Below, piece by piece: positions 1 to 7,585 of a DNA stretch of 28,831 bases. The DNA is from SIG607 sp045601805 (GTDB taxonomy: Bacteria > Bacillota > Clostridia > Oscillospirales > Acutalibacteraceae), in assembly GCA_045601805.1 (NCBI GenBank), contig JAZSAJ010000045.1, positions 1 to 28,831 on the forward strand, in the 5' to 3' direction. Made by a program: the position numbers and the translations under genes. How positions within the stretch are numbered: the first letter of the stretch is position 1; each line of letters begins with the position of its first letter. The notes beneath the pieces are model-generated. The model was not told the origin of the DNA. It made no database searches and saw only the letters and a program-made list of their open reading frames with translations.

Positions 1-1
1 C

Positions 2-30
2 TTGACACGCCCCGAACCCTGTGCTATAAT
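2..30 (+). promoter_or_regulatory. Consensus sigma-A promoter for tRNA-Leu
   Basis: The -35 is TTGACA (2-7) and the -10 is TATAAT (25-30), separated by exactly 17 bases, a perfect match to the vegetative consensus. It lies 20 bases before the tRNA, as expected for a strongly transcribed stable RNA. Confidence 0.9.
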
Positions 31-49
31 AGCCTAGCAAACTTGATAA

Positions 50-134
50 GCGAGTGTGCTGGAACTGGCAGACAGGCACGTTTGAGGGGCGTGTGTCAAC
101 CGACGTATGGGTTCAAGTCCCATTATCCGCACCA
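50..134 (+). tRNA. tRNA-Leu (anticodon GAG)
   Basis: An 85-base class II tRNA with CCA encoded. The D stem is CTG/CAG. The anticodon stem CACGT/GCGTG closes the loop TTGAGGG, which gives anticodon GAG for CUC and CUU codons. A long variable arm follows, typical of Leu and Ser tRNAs. The T arm is ATGGG-TTCAAGT-CCCAT. The acceptor stem pairs GCGAGTG with TATCCGC and so contains one A-C mismatch and two G-U pairs, which is weaker than usual. The gene is host-type and sits just outside the phage-tail block, whose last gene converges on it. Confidence 0.93.
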
Positions 135-137
135 AAT

Positions 138-170
138 AAAAAAGCAGTATCATTAGATACTGCTTTTTTA
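138..170. terminator. Bidirectional intrinsic terminator
   Basis: The stem GCAGTATC (144-151) pairs with GATACTGC (156-163) around a 4-base loop. A-runs and T-runs flank both sides, so it can end the tRNA-Leu transcript going right and the endolysin transcript of the tail operon going left. Confidence 0.88.
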
Positions 171-227
171 TTTTTATAAATAGTTTTTATTTAGTTTGTG
201 TTTTTATATCAAACAATAAACTTAAAA

Positions 228-1076
228 CTAATTTGTTAATAAGCTTAATATTTTTTTTAGTAGATTTATTATAATATTGCTTTGCTGCTCAGAACTCTGA
301 GAATTATTTGTTTCCCCATATTTCCAAACACAATTTCCTGTATTATCATAAACATTTAAACTTGATTTTTCTGCGATTTTAATGGCGTTTTGCAGTTCTT
401 TATAGGCACCAATCTGGGAGTCTGCTTTTTCCCATGATTCTCTTACACGGTATAGATTTTCATAATTATTTTTTATAAAAGTTTGTTGAACTTCTTTTAA
501 TTTGAGTCCACATCTTTTAATAATAGTATCTGAAAAAGCGAGTGCGATTTTTTCAGCAAATTCTTCGGTTAAAATAATAGGAGTATCGGTTGTGCTATCC
601 ATAAAACCACATTCCATTAATACTGCCGGCATAGAGGTTAGGCGGCACTCACCGAAATCTGCTCTCGCAATAGGCGAAGCCCTGTTTCCTTTAAGTCCAG
701 TATGAGCAATAGCGGCATCATAAAAGTATTTTTGCCAGTCAATAGTTGTTTTATCTACTGACAAATATGTAAAAGCCATTATACCTCCGCCGCTACCACC
801 GTTTATACCCGCATTGTGATGTATTGATAAGTACAAATCCGCACCAAAAGAATTTGCGTTTTTTGTTCTTGTAGCAATAGTTTTATCAATCTGTCCTGTG
901 GTGTCGTCCATACGCTTTATTTCAATACCGTTGTATTTTGAAAGATTTTCCTGTATTTTACAGCATATTCTATTGTTTAAAAACCATTCTCTTGTTTCGT
1001 TTGGATCAAGGCTTTTTAAACATCTCTTTCCAGCGGTGTTTATACCATGACCGGCATTTAAAGCTAATTTAAACAT
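228..1076 (-). CDS. N-acetylmuramoyl-L-alanine amidase (phage endolysin)
   Basis: A 282-aa zinc amidase of the Amidase_3 family, which cuts the bond between MurNAc and the peptide stem. Visible motifs are NAGHG with H10, a Glu at about residue 30, SIHHNAG with H86 and MECGF with the catalytic-type E155. The catalytic domain covers about residues 1-195. The remaining 90 residues are a linker and a short uncharacterised tail with no obvious SH3b or LysM repeat, which may bind the wall. There is no signal peptide, so release should depend on the holin. It is the last gene of the leftward tail/lysis operon and its start overlaps the holin stop by 8 bases. Its job is lysis of the producer cell to release particles. 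Confidence 0.9.
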   Translation of the reverse strand: MFKLALNAGHGINTAGKRCLKSLDPNETREWFLNNRICCKIQENLSKYNGIEIKRMDDTTGQIDKTIATRTKNANSFGADLYLSIHHNAGINGGSGGGIMAFTYLSVDKTTIDWQKYFYDAAIAHTGLKGNRASPIARADFGECRLTSMPAVLMECGFMDSTTDTPIILTEEFAEKIALAFSDTIIKRCGLKLKEVQQTFIKNNYENLYRVRESWEKADSQIGAYKELQNAIKIAEKSSLNVYDNTGNCVWKYGETNNSQSSEQQSNIIINLLKKILSLLTN

Positions 1077-1317
1077 CTAATTTTTCCTTTCTTAATTCTT
1101 GCAAATAATTCTGTGCCTTTAAAGCAGTTTTGCTGAAACTGTTATTGTACCACCAAGATGCTATTATTGCTGATATTTCAATAATAAGCTCCAGAAATTG
1201 AGCAAGTTCATTATCACTTATTTGTAAGGGATCAATTCCTGCTTTTTTTAAAATAAGATTAATAACAACTAAAAAAATCAAAATACTACGAAAAATAGTT
1301 GATTTTGAGATTTTCAT
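1069..1317 (-). CDS. Phage holin, SPP1-type
   Basis: An 82-aa small membrane protein that should form the membrane lesion through which the endolysin reaches the wall. It has a hydrophobic segment at residues 8-25, a short conserved-looking stretch (KAGIDPLQISDNEL) typical of SPP1-family holins, a second hydrophobic segment at about 42-57 ending in ASWWYNNSF, and a charged C-terminus with lysines. The family is recognised from this two-helix pattern and motif order, not from a search. It lies directly downstream of the XhlA-like gene and overlaps the endolysin start, forming a three-gene lysis cassette. Confidence 0.82.
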   Translation of the reverse strand: MKISKSTIFRSILIFLVVINLILKKAGIDPLQISDNELAQFLELIIEISAIIASWWYNNSFSKTALKAQNYLQELRKEKLDV

Positions 1318-1530
1318 TTATAATTCCTCCTTTTCCAACCTTTCATTAACATTTTTTATTTGATCTTCAAGAATTGGTATTCTAATAGCAAAATTATTAT
1401 GTGTGTCAACCTTTTTTTCAAGTTGTTTCAAGCGATAATTAGTAAGTTTGCCAGAGGTTACAATTCCACCCAAAGTGCCAATAACAGTACCTAAAAAAGA
1501 TATAAATGCGATAATTACTGTGTCGTTCAT
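1318..1530 (-). CDS. XhlA-like small membrane/coiled-coil lysis accessory protein
   Basis: A 70-aa protein with one N-terminal membrane segment (about residues 5-25, rich in Gly, Ile and Thr) and then an amphipathic helix likely to form a coiled coil (about 33-68). This is the layout of XhlA/hemolysin-type accessory proteins found beside holins in Bacillus and clostridial prophages. The gene is packed between the fibre gene and the holin, with only a 3-base gap on the 5' side and none on the 3' side. A role in holin timing or membrane disruption is inferred from position. The family assignment rests on layout and on the GTLIGTLGG-like membrane start. Confidence 0.65.
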   Translation of the reverse strand: MNDTVIIAFISFLGTVIGTLGGIVTSGKLTNYRLKQLEKKVDTHNNFAIRIPILEDQIKNVNERLEKEEL

Positions 1531-1533
1531 TGT

Positions 1534-3330
1534 TTATTCAACTCGCTTCCAACAGTATACCGCAATATAGGGAGGCATATTGTTGTGAGCCTGTCCGTTG
1601 CCCACTCTCTGCATGAATTCATATCCATTACCTGCATTTTTATAGTTAACAGACATAAGTTTACTTTGATACATAAGTGCGTCGGTGCTATTCGAAGTGT
1701 ATGCCGGCGAAGTCCAACCAGAATATAGATTATGAAAATGCGAAGGCATTTCATTAATGGTTAAAGTGTGACTTGTTTCCCCTCCTGATGAACCTGCAGG
1801 GTAGGTAGAGCCCGCACATAATAGGAAGGTGTCATTAATGCTTTCCCACTTTCCGCCGAAAAGAGTTTCCGGAGAAATGGGATTGACACTCATATAAACA
1901 GAACCAACAGGATATGTTAAATCAAGTAGGCTTTTGCCGTTTATCTGTAACGTTCCGTTATTGTCAATAGGTACACAGTTAATGCCTAACATATTATCTC
2001 TTATGGATAATTCTGGTTTTGATTTTTGCAGAAAACACGGATATGTATATTCTCCGAATGAATCTCCGATAATTATTTCAAAGTTAAAATTTTCGTCAGT
2101 TGAAAATGTTCCCAAAAGCGAATCGTAAGAAAAATTGCTGAGGTTATAGTCTAGATTCACAATATTAACCATATTTCCCCAATTAATATCCTCATTTTGT
2201 TTTGAATGCCAGCAAATATAATATGCAGAATTGACTGCAATAATATTTGAGACGGATGCGCTAAACGTTAAATAAGTGTTTTCTCCAACATCATTTTCGC
2301 GGTTGATTTGTATGTTGCTCATAGTGGGAGGAGAATATTCGTATATTTTACCTAATGTAGCTTCAGCTTTTGAAGAACTAGAATCGAAATTTCTGCTGTC
2401 TTTAACCCAACCGTAAATAGTATCGGCATTAGGTATGTCGAATATAGAAAACTCACTGTCATCGCTTTCAAATATTTTATCGCCAATTTGAACATAGTAT
2501 TTTTTTATTTCAGCATACTTTTTGGCTGTGGCATCACTGAAAGTAACAAGTATTTCTGATTTTGTTAGGATGATATCGGTATTATTTCCAACAAGTGATT
2601 GTACGGTATCGTTTATTTGCTTATAAGAGATGTTTTCACAAATTGGGGCGCAGTCAGTAGTAATTGCACAAAAACCGGTGCTTTTTTCTCCTATGTAAGA
2701 GTCTGAATTGTAGGTTTTAACAAGTATGCTTGAAGAAAACTGCTGACTGTTGGGACATTGTTCGTATAGTTCATCACCGGTTTTCCAAATGTAATTATCG
2801 GTAACTCCCGTTGCAATTGTGCTGTAGCTGCCGTCAGACATTAAAAGTAGTATATCGTGAGTAAAACTGTTGCTTACTCGGTTTGTATTAATGGTGATTT
2901 CTTCGCCTATATTAAAATCCGTTTTACTTAAGGTGGGTTGGCTGGCTCTCGGAATGGAGGGCAGTTCCTGATAAAAGTGTTGCTCGTCGCTACTTAAAAC
3001 GGCGTGTGAAATATAAGAGGAAAGATGTAATGTGCATGAACCATCATTTGCGTGATATACCGTGATGTCACGGTCAAAAAGAACGGTGTAACTGTTTTGT
3101 GTTATTTTCTGTGAACTTGTAATTTGAGCAGAATACCATGTTCCTTGTACACTACAATAACATGTACCTGTACCGTATGTAGTATAGCCTGAATTTGTTC
3201 TCCAAGCCTGAACCTGTACATTGACTATAGTGGTATTATTTTCAATAGATTTAGATATGGTGTTTGCCACAATTCTATATTTAACATAGACATTAGTCGT
3301 AGACATTGTTTGGCTTATATATTGTGCCAT
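1534..3330 (-). CDS. Tail fibre / receptor-binding protein (DUF859-like, with collar-type C-terminus)
   Basis: A 598-aa protein. The N-terminal half resembles the DUF859 proteins of Gram-positive siphoviruses: beta-rich, Thr/Ser/Tyr-rich repeats, with a segment of the form YHANDGSCTLHLSSY near residue 95. The C-terminal 130 residues look like a baseplate or tail-collar receptor-binding head: PVGSVYMSVNPISPETLFGG, then GKWESINDTFLL, a His-containing EMPSHFHN and the ending NNMPPYIAVYCWKR. It should set the target range of the particle by binding a cell-surface polymer. The start codon shares one base with the hub stop (TAATG), so translation is coupled. A ribosome site GGAGG precedes it. Confidence 0.82.
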   Translation of the reverse strand: MAQYISQTMSTTNVYVKYRIVANTISKSIENNTTIVNVQVQAWRTNSGYTTYGTGTCYCSVQGTWYSAQITSSQKITQNSYTVLFDRDITVYHANDGSCTLHLSSYISHAVLSSDEQHFYQELPSIPRASQPTLSKTDFNIGEEITINTNRVSNSFTHDILLLMSDGSYSTIATGVTDNYIWKTGDELYEQCPNSQQFSSSILVKTYNSDSYIGEKSTGFCAITTDCAPICENISYKQINDTVQSLVGNNTDIILTKSEILVTFSDATAKKYAEIKKYYVQIGDKIFESDDSEFSIFDIPNADTIYGWVKDSRNFDSSSSKAEATLGKIYEYSPPTMSNIQINRENDVGENTYLTFSASVSNIIAVNSAYYICWHSKQNEDINWGNMVNIVNLDYNLSNFSYDSLLGTFSTDENFNFEIIIGDSFGEYTYPCFLQKSKPELSIRDNMLGINCVPIDNNGTLQINGKSLLDLTYPVGSVYMSVNPISPETLFGGKWESINDTFLLCAGSTYPAGSSGGETSHTLTINEMPSHFHNLYSGWTSPAYTSNSTDALMYQSKLMSVNYKNAGNGYEFMQRVGNGQAHNNMPPYIAVYCWKRVE

Positions 3331-4865
3331 TATTGTTCGCCTCCTATATATACAAAATCAACGCCATTGTTTCGTTTTATCATTTTAACTACTCCGACTG
3401 TCAAATCGTCTTCTATAATAGTTTTTTGAAGTTTTGTACCGATAGGTGAAACATTGATTCTTGCAATGCTGTTTTTGTCAAGAACTTTAAAGGAATCAGG
3501 AGTCATTTGTGTTTCCATTTCACAGTCGGAGTTGCCCACAGTAATACCCGATTCGTTAATAACAACAGAAGTCGTAACTACCTTTGATACACCGGAATTT
3601 ACCGTTTTCTCAATGTTTTCGGCTTTTTTGGATAATTCTGATTGAGAATTTTCCAAAGTACTTGTTCTTGAAAGAATTGCAGTTATTGAATCACTGGTTT
3701 GTTCAAATGAACTTTCAAGAAAATTATTGTTATCATTAAGAGTAGATATCTTTGAAACCGTACTGTCTAAAGTTCTCTTTAGTTCGTTGGTTCTGTTGTT
3801 CTTTTGCTTAATGCTTATGTTTACGCTGGTAAGACTGTTTGAGTCAGAATTACCTGTTGCAGATAAGTTTACTTTCATGCCATTTTGAGATTTGTTCATG
3901 ACAATAGAATTAATGATTTTGCCATCGGGTTCTTTTATCCAAACAGTATTGCCGACTTCGGGGATTTTTTCGCTGTAAAACAATTCACATTCAAACGGTT
4001 GGTATGAAAAGTTTTTTATTTTTTGGAAAATTGCGTTTGCAGCCTGTTTAATTATCTCCTGACAATCAGAATTATTGCTTTGTTCTTCTGATTCGCGTAC
4101 ATAAAATAACGGGTTGCCCTCAATTATGTAAGCATTGTATTTAATATTCTCGTCTTCCGATTGTTCAAATACTATTGTTCCTATATCGTCTTTGGTAGAA
4201 CGAATCTGTAATTTGTTTATAGGCATAGTTGTGAATTCTAAAACAGAATAATTTATGTAATCTGAATTAGTTATTACTTTTGCTTCGTCTATTTCATTTG
4301 CTTGCTCGTAAAACTTTAATTCGGTTTCTCCGTCAGAGTTTATATGCGCAAAGCATCCGGCGGCTTCGGCTATCCAGTAAAGTATATCACGGCCTTTTAT
4401 GTCGCTGCCTTCGAAATTCTTGTAAAATATAAGTTCCTCGTTTGTAAAGGAAGTAGCAGAGGCGGGAACATTTACAAAATTACAAAGGCCTGCGAATAAT
4501 TCTCGCAAACTAAAACTGTCTGGAAGCTCGTCAATAAAATCATCCACGGTTTTTTCAAACTTCATCATTCGGTCGTAGGCGGTTATTTTCCAGCCAACAT
4601 TTTTAATGCGCTCAGCAGTGTCAACCGTAAAATAGCCTTTTTTCTCACCGCATTGGGTGTAAAGAAATTCTATACCCTGTGGGTTTGTTATATTGTTTTC
4701 AAGGTCTAAAATGCTGAATTCCGCTTTTGATGCACAGCAGCTTCCAAGAACCAGTCCCTCACCGCTGTTTACCGACTGTGAAAGTTCTACACCGCCTTGA
4801 ATATTGGTATCATTTAACAATAAACTATTGCATTTGAATTCGTTTTGATATATAATATTTGACAC
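3330..4865 (-). CDS. Tail hub / tail-associated protein (Tal-like)
   Basis: A 511-aa protein that starts at GTG 15 bases after GGAGG. Residues 1-350 have the pattern of siphovirus hub proteins: a beta-rich N-terminus, a segment about changing to local coordinates (FTVDTAERIKNVGWKITAYDR) and a central domain including IKGRDILYWIAEAAGCFAHI. Residues about 350-430 are low in complexity, rich in Asn, Ser and Leu, and probably a coiled coil. The C-terminal part may link to the fibre. No peptidase or lytic domain is visible, so it seems structural only. Position between the distal tail protein and the fibre matches the usual Dit-Tal-fibre order. Confidence 0.8.
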   Translation of the reverse strand: MSNIIYQNEFKCNSLLLNDTNIQGGVELSQSVNSGEGLVLGSCCASKAEFSILDLENNITNPQGIEFLYTQCGEKKGYFTVDTAERIKNVGWKITAYDRMMKFEKTVDDFIDELPDSFSLRELFAGLCNFVNVPASATSFTNEELIFYKNFEGSDIKGRDILYWIAEAAGCFAHINSDGETELKFYEQANEIDEAKVITNSDYINYSVLEFTTMPINKLQIRSTKDDIGTIVFEQSEDENIKYNAYIIEGNPLFYVRESEEQSNNSDCQEIIKQAANAIFQKIKNFSYQPFECELFYSEKIPEVGNTVWIKEPDGKIINSIVMNKSQNGMKVNLSATGNSDSNSLTSVNISIKQKNNRTNELKRTLDSTVSKISTLNDNNNFLESSFEQTSDSITAILSRTSTLENSQSELSKKAENIEKTVNSGVSKVVTTSVVINESGITVGNSDCEMETQMTPDSFKVLDKNSIARINVSPIGTKLQKTIIEDDLTVGVVKMIKRNNGVDFVYIGGEQ

Positions 4866-4877
4866 AAGCTAACCTCC

Positions 4878-5246
4878 TTACAGTTCGCATATTTCAAACT
4901 GTACGCCGGTATATATTCCGCCGTCTGTTGAGGTTTGTGATAATACTCCGCCGTAGGATGTGCAATATCCCTCTATTACCTTTGAACTGTCAAGGTAAGG
5001 GAATTTAAATACAAATGTTTTGCCAAGCAATAAGTTTTTCATATAGTCATACTCCGCGGCGGTCATAATATTATATTGTAATGAGTATTTATGTACGGCG
5101 GTTCTCACCCATCTTACATGCATTTTTCCGTCATCAGTGGTGCCTGAGTTCTCGTCAAGCATGCTTTCTACTGTTTCGTTCATTTGCAGGTGCGGCTCGT
5201 AAATTTCTTTACCGCCGATTGTATAATCAGTTGTTAGTTTATTCAT
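4878..5246 (-). CDS. Distal tail protein, DUF6711-like
   Basis: A 122-aa protein placed directly after the tape measure, where siphoviruses keep the distal tail (Dit) gene. It is soluble and beta-rich, with the pattern YSLQYNIMTAAEYDYMKNLL then FVFKFPYLDSSKVIEGYC, which resembles the DUF6711 phage proteins. Many of these are thought to form the ring that joins tube, tape measure and hub. The ribosome site GAGGTG precedes the ATG. The Dit role is inferred from gene order and size. The family name is from memory of the pattern and was not searched. Confidence 0.68.
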   Translation of the reverse strand: MNKLTTDYTIGGKEIYEPHLQMNETVESMLDENSGTTDDGKMHVRWVRTAVHKYSLQYNIMTAAEYDYMKNLLLGKTFVFKFPYLDSSKVIEGYCTSYGGVLSQTSTDGGIYTGVQFEICEL

Positions 5247-5257
5247 ATTTTTTCACC

Positions 5258-6451
5258 TCACACTAATATTGGGCTTAATCCCGTTTCTTTGGTTTTACCG
5301 TTAATATATCCAATGGCAAATTCGCCAAGAACCTTTTTGTCAAGTGTAATAACAGCCTTTTGGTCTGTTGTGCGTCCAGCGGAAAGGGCAGCGCAAACCG
5401 CTTTATATACACCTGAGGAAACCGATTCAACTATCTGGTCATTATTAACAACGGCGTTGCGGCTGCCAATGGTGCCTACAAGCTCGGGTCCTGCCTCGCG
5501 TGCAATAAACATTTGTCCCATAGACGGAAAACCACCGGTGGCAAGTGTCGGTATTTTAAATGATAGTTTCTTAATGTTTACCCCTGGTATTAAGTTGAGT
5601 CCGTCAATAAGTAGATTGAAAGGAGATAGAAATCCTTTTATCATTCTGTTTAAAGCACCTATAACAACATTTACCATTGATTTTACGCCGTTACCTATTC
5701 CATTCCATAGATTAGAGAAAAATCCCGAAATGGGTTGAATAACTTTGTTGTGTATAAAGGAAACAACGGTACTGAAAATATTTGTTATAAAATCAACCGC
5801 GGTACTAATACCGTTTTTGATAGCTTCGCCCATATTTATAAAGAAGTTTTTGAATCCTTCGCATTTGTTCCAAAGTAGCACAAATGCTGCCACCAATGCG
5901 ACGATGGCTATGATTATAAGTGCTATGGGATTCATTGACATAACAAAATTTAATGCATTTTGCGCAACTTGTTGTGCCCAAGTTGCAACAGTTGCAGCTA
6001 CTGTTTGTGCTGTATTTGAGATCCAGGCTAGAATATTTTTTCCTAATTCTATTGTATTTAAAACTAATGTGCTATTTAGTAATTTATTAGCAAGCGTCTG
6101 AGCATCAGTTGCCAAAGTTTGTAGGTTTGTAATATCGGTAAGAGTTTTTAATGCGTTGCTGAATTTATCAACATTATTTATGCCGGTCTCTATTTTATCG
6201 AATATTGGTGTCACCAGGTCTGTATTATTAATTTTATCGAGAAAAGCAGTTATTTTCTCTAATTTTCCACCAAACAAATCTACTTCTTTCAAACCAAATA
6301 GTTCCGCCAAACCAGTTATTGATTCATTCATATCAGTTAACGGTTTTATACTGTTTTGTATATCACCATTTAAGGTTTTCATGCTATTTGAAATATCATC
6401 AAATGCTTGTCTTGATGAGTTGAGTTGGTTTTTGATGTTTTCTATATTCAT
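5258..6451 (-). CDS. Short tail tape measure protein
   Basis: A 397-aa tape measure. The N-terminal 165 residues are helical, with heptad-like Leu/Ile and Asn/Thr/Asp spacing. A hydrophobic membrane-like stretch follows (about 173-195, MNPIALIIIAIVALVAAFVL), then a Gly/Asn/Phe-rich segment with repeated FFxNxW-type motifs and a C-terminal domain with GGFPSMGQMFIAREAGPELVG, a signature common near the end of siphovirus tape measures. Family members are usually 600-1500 aa, so this is small and predicts a short tail. The ribosome site AAAGGA precedes the ATG. It belongs to the tail operon but is separated from the chaperone gene by the inserted plus-strand gene. Confidence 0.88.
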   Translation of the reverse strand: MNIENIKNQLNSSRQAFDDISNSMKTLNGDIQNSIKPLTDMNESITGLAELFGLKEVDLFGGKLEKITAFLDKINNTDLVTPIFDKIETGINNVDKFSNALKTLTDITNLQTLATDAQTLANKLLNSTLVLNTIELGKNILAWISNTAQTVAATVATWAQQVAQNALNFVMSMNPIALIIIAIVALVAAFVLLWNKCEGFKNFFINMGEAIKNGISTAVDFITNIFSTVVSFIHNKVIQPISGFFSNLWNGIGNGVKSMVNVVIGALNRMIKGFLSPFNLLIDGLNLIPGVNIKKLSFKIPTLATGGFPSMGQMFIAREAGPELVGTIGSRNAVVNNDQIVESVSSGVYKAVCAALSAGRTTDQKAVITLDKKVLGEFAIGYINGKTKETGLSPILV

Positions 6452-6481
6452 TTTTTTCCTTTCATATAATAGAGTTCATTA

Positions 6482-6510
6482 GTAAGATTAATTCTTACAT
6501 AAAATATAAT
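6482..6510 (+). promoter_or_regulatory. Inverted repeat and possible -10 before the SHOCT gene
   Basis: GTAAGA (6482-6487) and TCTTAC (6493-6498) form a perfect 6-bp inverted repeat around TTAAT. TATAAT follows at 6505-6510, just before the GGAG ribosome site (6514-6517). No good -35 is seen at the right distance, and a start this close to the ribosome site would leave a very short leader. The promoter call is therefore weak. The inverted repeat could be an operator or the edge of an inserted segment. Confidence 0.35.
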
Positions 6511-6525
6511 AATGGAGTGTTTTTT

Positions 6526-7098
6526 ATGGGTTTATTCAAAAAAAATAACAATGTCGATTCAGTAAAAGGTTATCAGACAGTGTATTTAGGAGGGCATCCT
6601 GACAATCCTAAGAAAGTTGCCGGAATAGTAGATTTGCAATTATTAGAAAATTGTTTTTTAGTTAAGCATCGTGTTGCGGAAAAGTATTTAAAGACATTTG
6701 AAATACCTTATAGAGCGGTTACCGATTTCGCAATTGTAGATAGAACTTTGTCAACTGCAAATGTTATTTTGGGTGGTAAAGATGCTTATAAATTGCAACA
6801 AGCCAATAATATTCATATCACTTATAAAGATATGAACAACAATTTACTTACCGTAAGATTTGAAATGATTTCTGGTGTTACAGTAACTGGTCAAGCTAAG
6901 GTTTGCCTGGAAATGTTGGACTATTTAAAAACAAATGGAATTTATTCTCAGTTCAATATTTCAAACAGTAATTCCGACAATACAAATAATGATATAATAG
7001 ATCAAATTGAGAAGTTGTCAAAATTAAAAGATGACGGTATTTTGACAGAAGAGGAATTCCTTTCTAAAAAGGCTCAGCTTTTAGAAAAGTTAGGATAA
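6526..7098 (+). CDS. PH-like plus SHOCT-domain protein inserted in the tail operon
   Basis: A 190-aa protein, counted from the ATG at 6526, which has GGAG 8 bases upstream; a GTG 9 bases earlier is less likely. Residues about 10-135 look like a small beta-rich PH-like domain, including VYLGGHPDNPKK and LSTANVILGGKDAYKL. An Asn/Ser/Asp linker follows, and residues about 157-190 form a SHOCT motif (IEKLSKLKDDGILTEEEFLSKKAQLL). Such proteins are common in Firmicutes and their function is not established. It runs against all the surrounding tail genes, so it is a cargo (moron-like) gene with its own control. Immunity, regulation or an unrelated host function are all possible; none is shown. Confidence 0.75.
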   Translation: MGLFKKNNNVDSVKGYQTVYLGGHPDNPKKVAGIVDLQLLENCFLVKHRVAEKYLKTFEIPYRAVTDFAIVDRTLSTANVILGGKDAYKLQQANNIHITYKDMNNNLLTVRFEMISGVTVTGQAKVCLEMLDYLKTNGIYSQFNISNSNSDNTNNDIIDQIEKLSKLKDDGILTEEEFLSKKAQLLEKLG

Positions 7099-7140
7099 TT
7101 TAGAACATAAAATGGTGATTAACTGGTTTTCCTAGAATAC

Positions 7141-7222
7141 AAGAGAACATAAGGTGAATAGTCCTTGTGTGTTGGCGTAGAGTAGGCCACATAACACTTG
7201 TGGCGGTTCGGTGTGTTCACTT
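7141..7222. repeat. Structured non-coding segment after the SHOCT gene
   Basis: The stretch contains CATAAGG...CCTTGTG (7 bp with one G-U) and GCCACA...TGTGGC (6 bp), and its ends can also pair as a longer stem (ATAAGGTGAA with TTCACTTAT, one bulge). No strong T-run follows on either strand. It may be a weak terminator, a small structured RNA or a scar left by insertion of the SHOCT gene. Confidence 0.4.
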
Positions 7223-7225
7223 ATT

Positions 7226-7561
7226 TTAATTGGTGTTCTTTTTTGCTTTTGCAAAGGCTTCCACGCGTTCTTTCATAAGTACCCAGTTTTGTTGCTCTTC
7301 CTTTTCAAAAAGATTTGGGAAAGCTTGCTCTATGCTTGGGAATTGTTTTGGATTATTAAAACCTATGGTTGTAAGCGAAGCGCCGGTATATACTATATAT
7401 GCCAGCATTTTATAAAAATCTTTCTGGCGGTCGGATTCTATTTCGACTGCCATTTGTATTTCATACGGTGTTAAAAAAGATATATCCTTAAAATTTAAGC
7501 CCGCCCAGATAGCCGAGCGGGCAAGGCTTTCAACTAAATCGTTTTTTAGGTCAGGCTTCAC
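7226..7561 (-). CDS. Tail assembly chaperone, second ORF (gpT-like)
   Basis: A 111-aa ORF starting at a GTG that overlaps the stop of the upstream chaperone by 4 bases. It is Lys-, Glu- and Phe-rich, without membrane segments, ending QQNWVLMKERVEAFAKAKKN. By position (between chaperone and tape measure, in the -1 frame) it corresponds to the T part of the G/GT pair of siphoviruses. There the long GT fusion binds the tape measure while tube subunits assemble. A slippery heptamer and a hairpin just upstream (separate entry) make it likely that most of the protein is made as a frameshift fusion, in which residues Gln-Glu-Arg-Ser-Gly-Ala join the two parts. Independent GTG initiation is possible but has no clear ribosome site. 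Confidence 0.78.
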   Translation of the reverse strand: MKPDLKNDLVESLARSAIWAGLNFKDISFLTPYEIQMAVEIESDRQKDFYKMLAYIVYTGASLTTIGFNNPKQFPSIEQAFPNLFEKEEQQNWVLMKERVEAFAKAKKNTN

Positions 7562-7585
7562 TGCGCCTGACCTTTCCTGAAAAAA
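7549..7585 (-). promoter_or_regulatory. Programmed -1 ribosomal frameshift signal
   Basis: On the minus strand the chaperone reading frame contains T TTT TTC (7585-7579) with codon boundaries exactly as needed for tandem slippage. Six bases downstream begins a perfect 8-bp GC-rich hairpin: GGTCAGGC (7572-7565) pairs with GCCTGACC (7556-7549) around an 8-base loop that contains the zero-frame stop. The -1 frame is open from the heptamer into the downstream ORF. All three canonical parts (slippery site, spacer, stem) are therefore present. Confidence 0.88.

Noticed and set aside
5289..5738. 149-codon plus-strand reading frame across the tape measure gene
   Set aside because: It is antisense to a clear tape measure gene, with no ribosome site and no family pattern.
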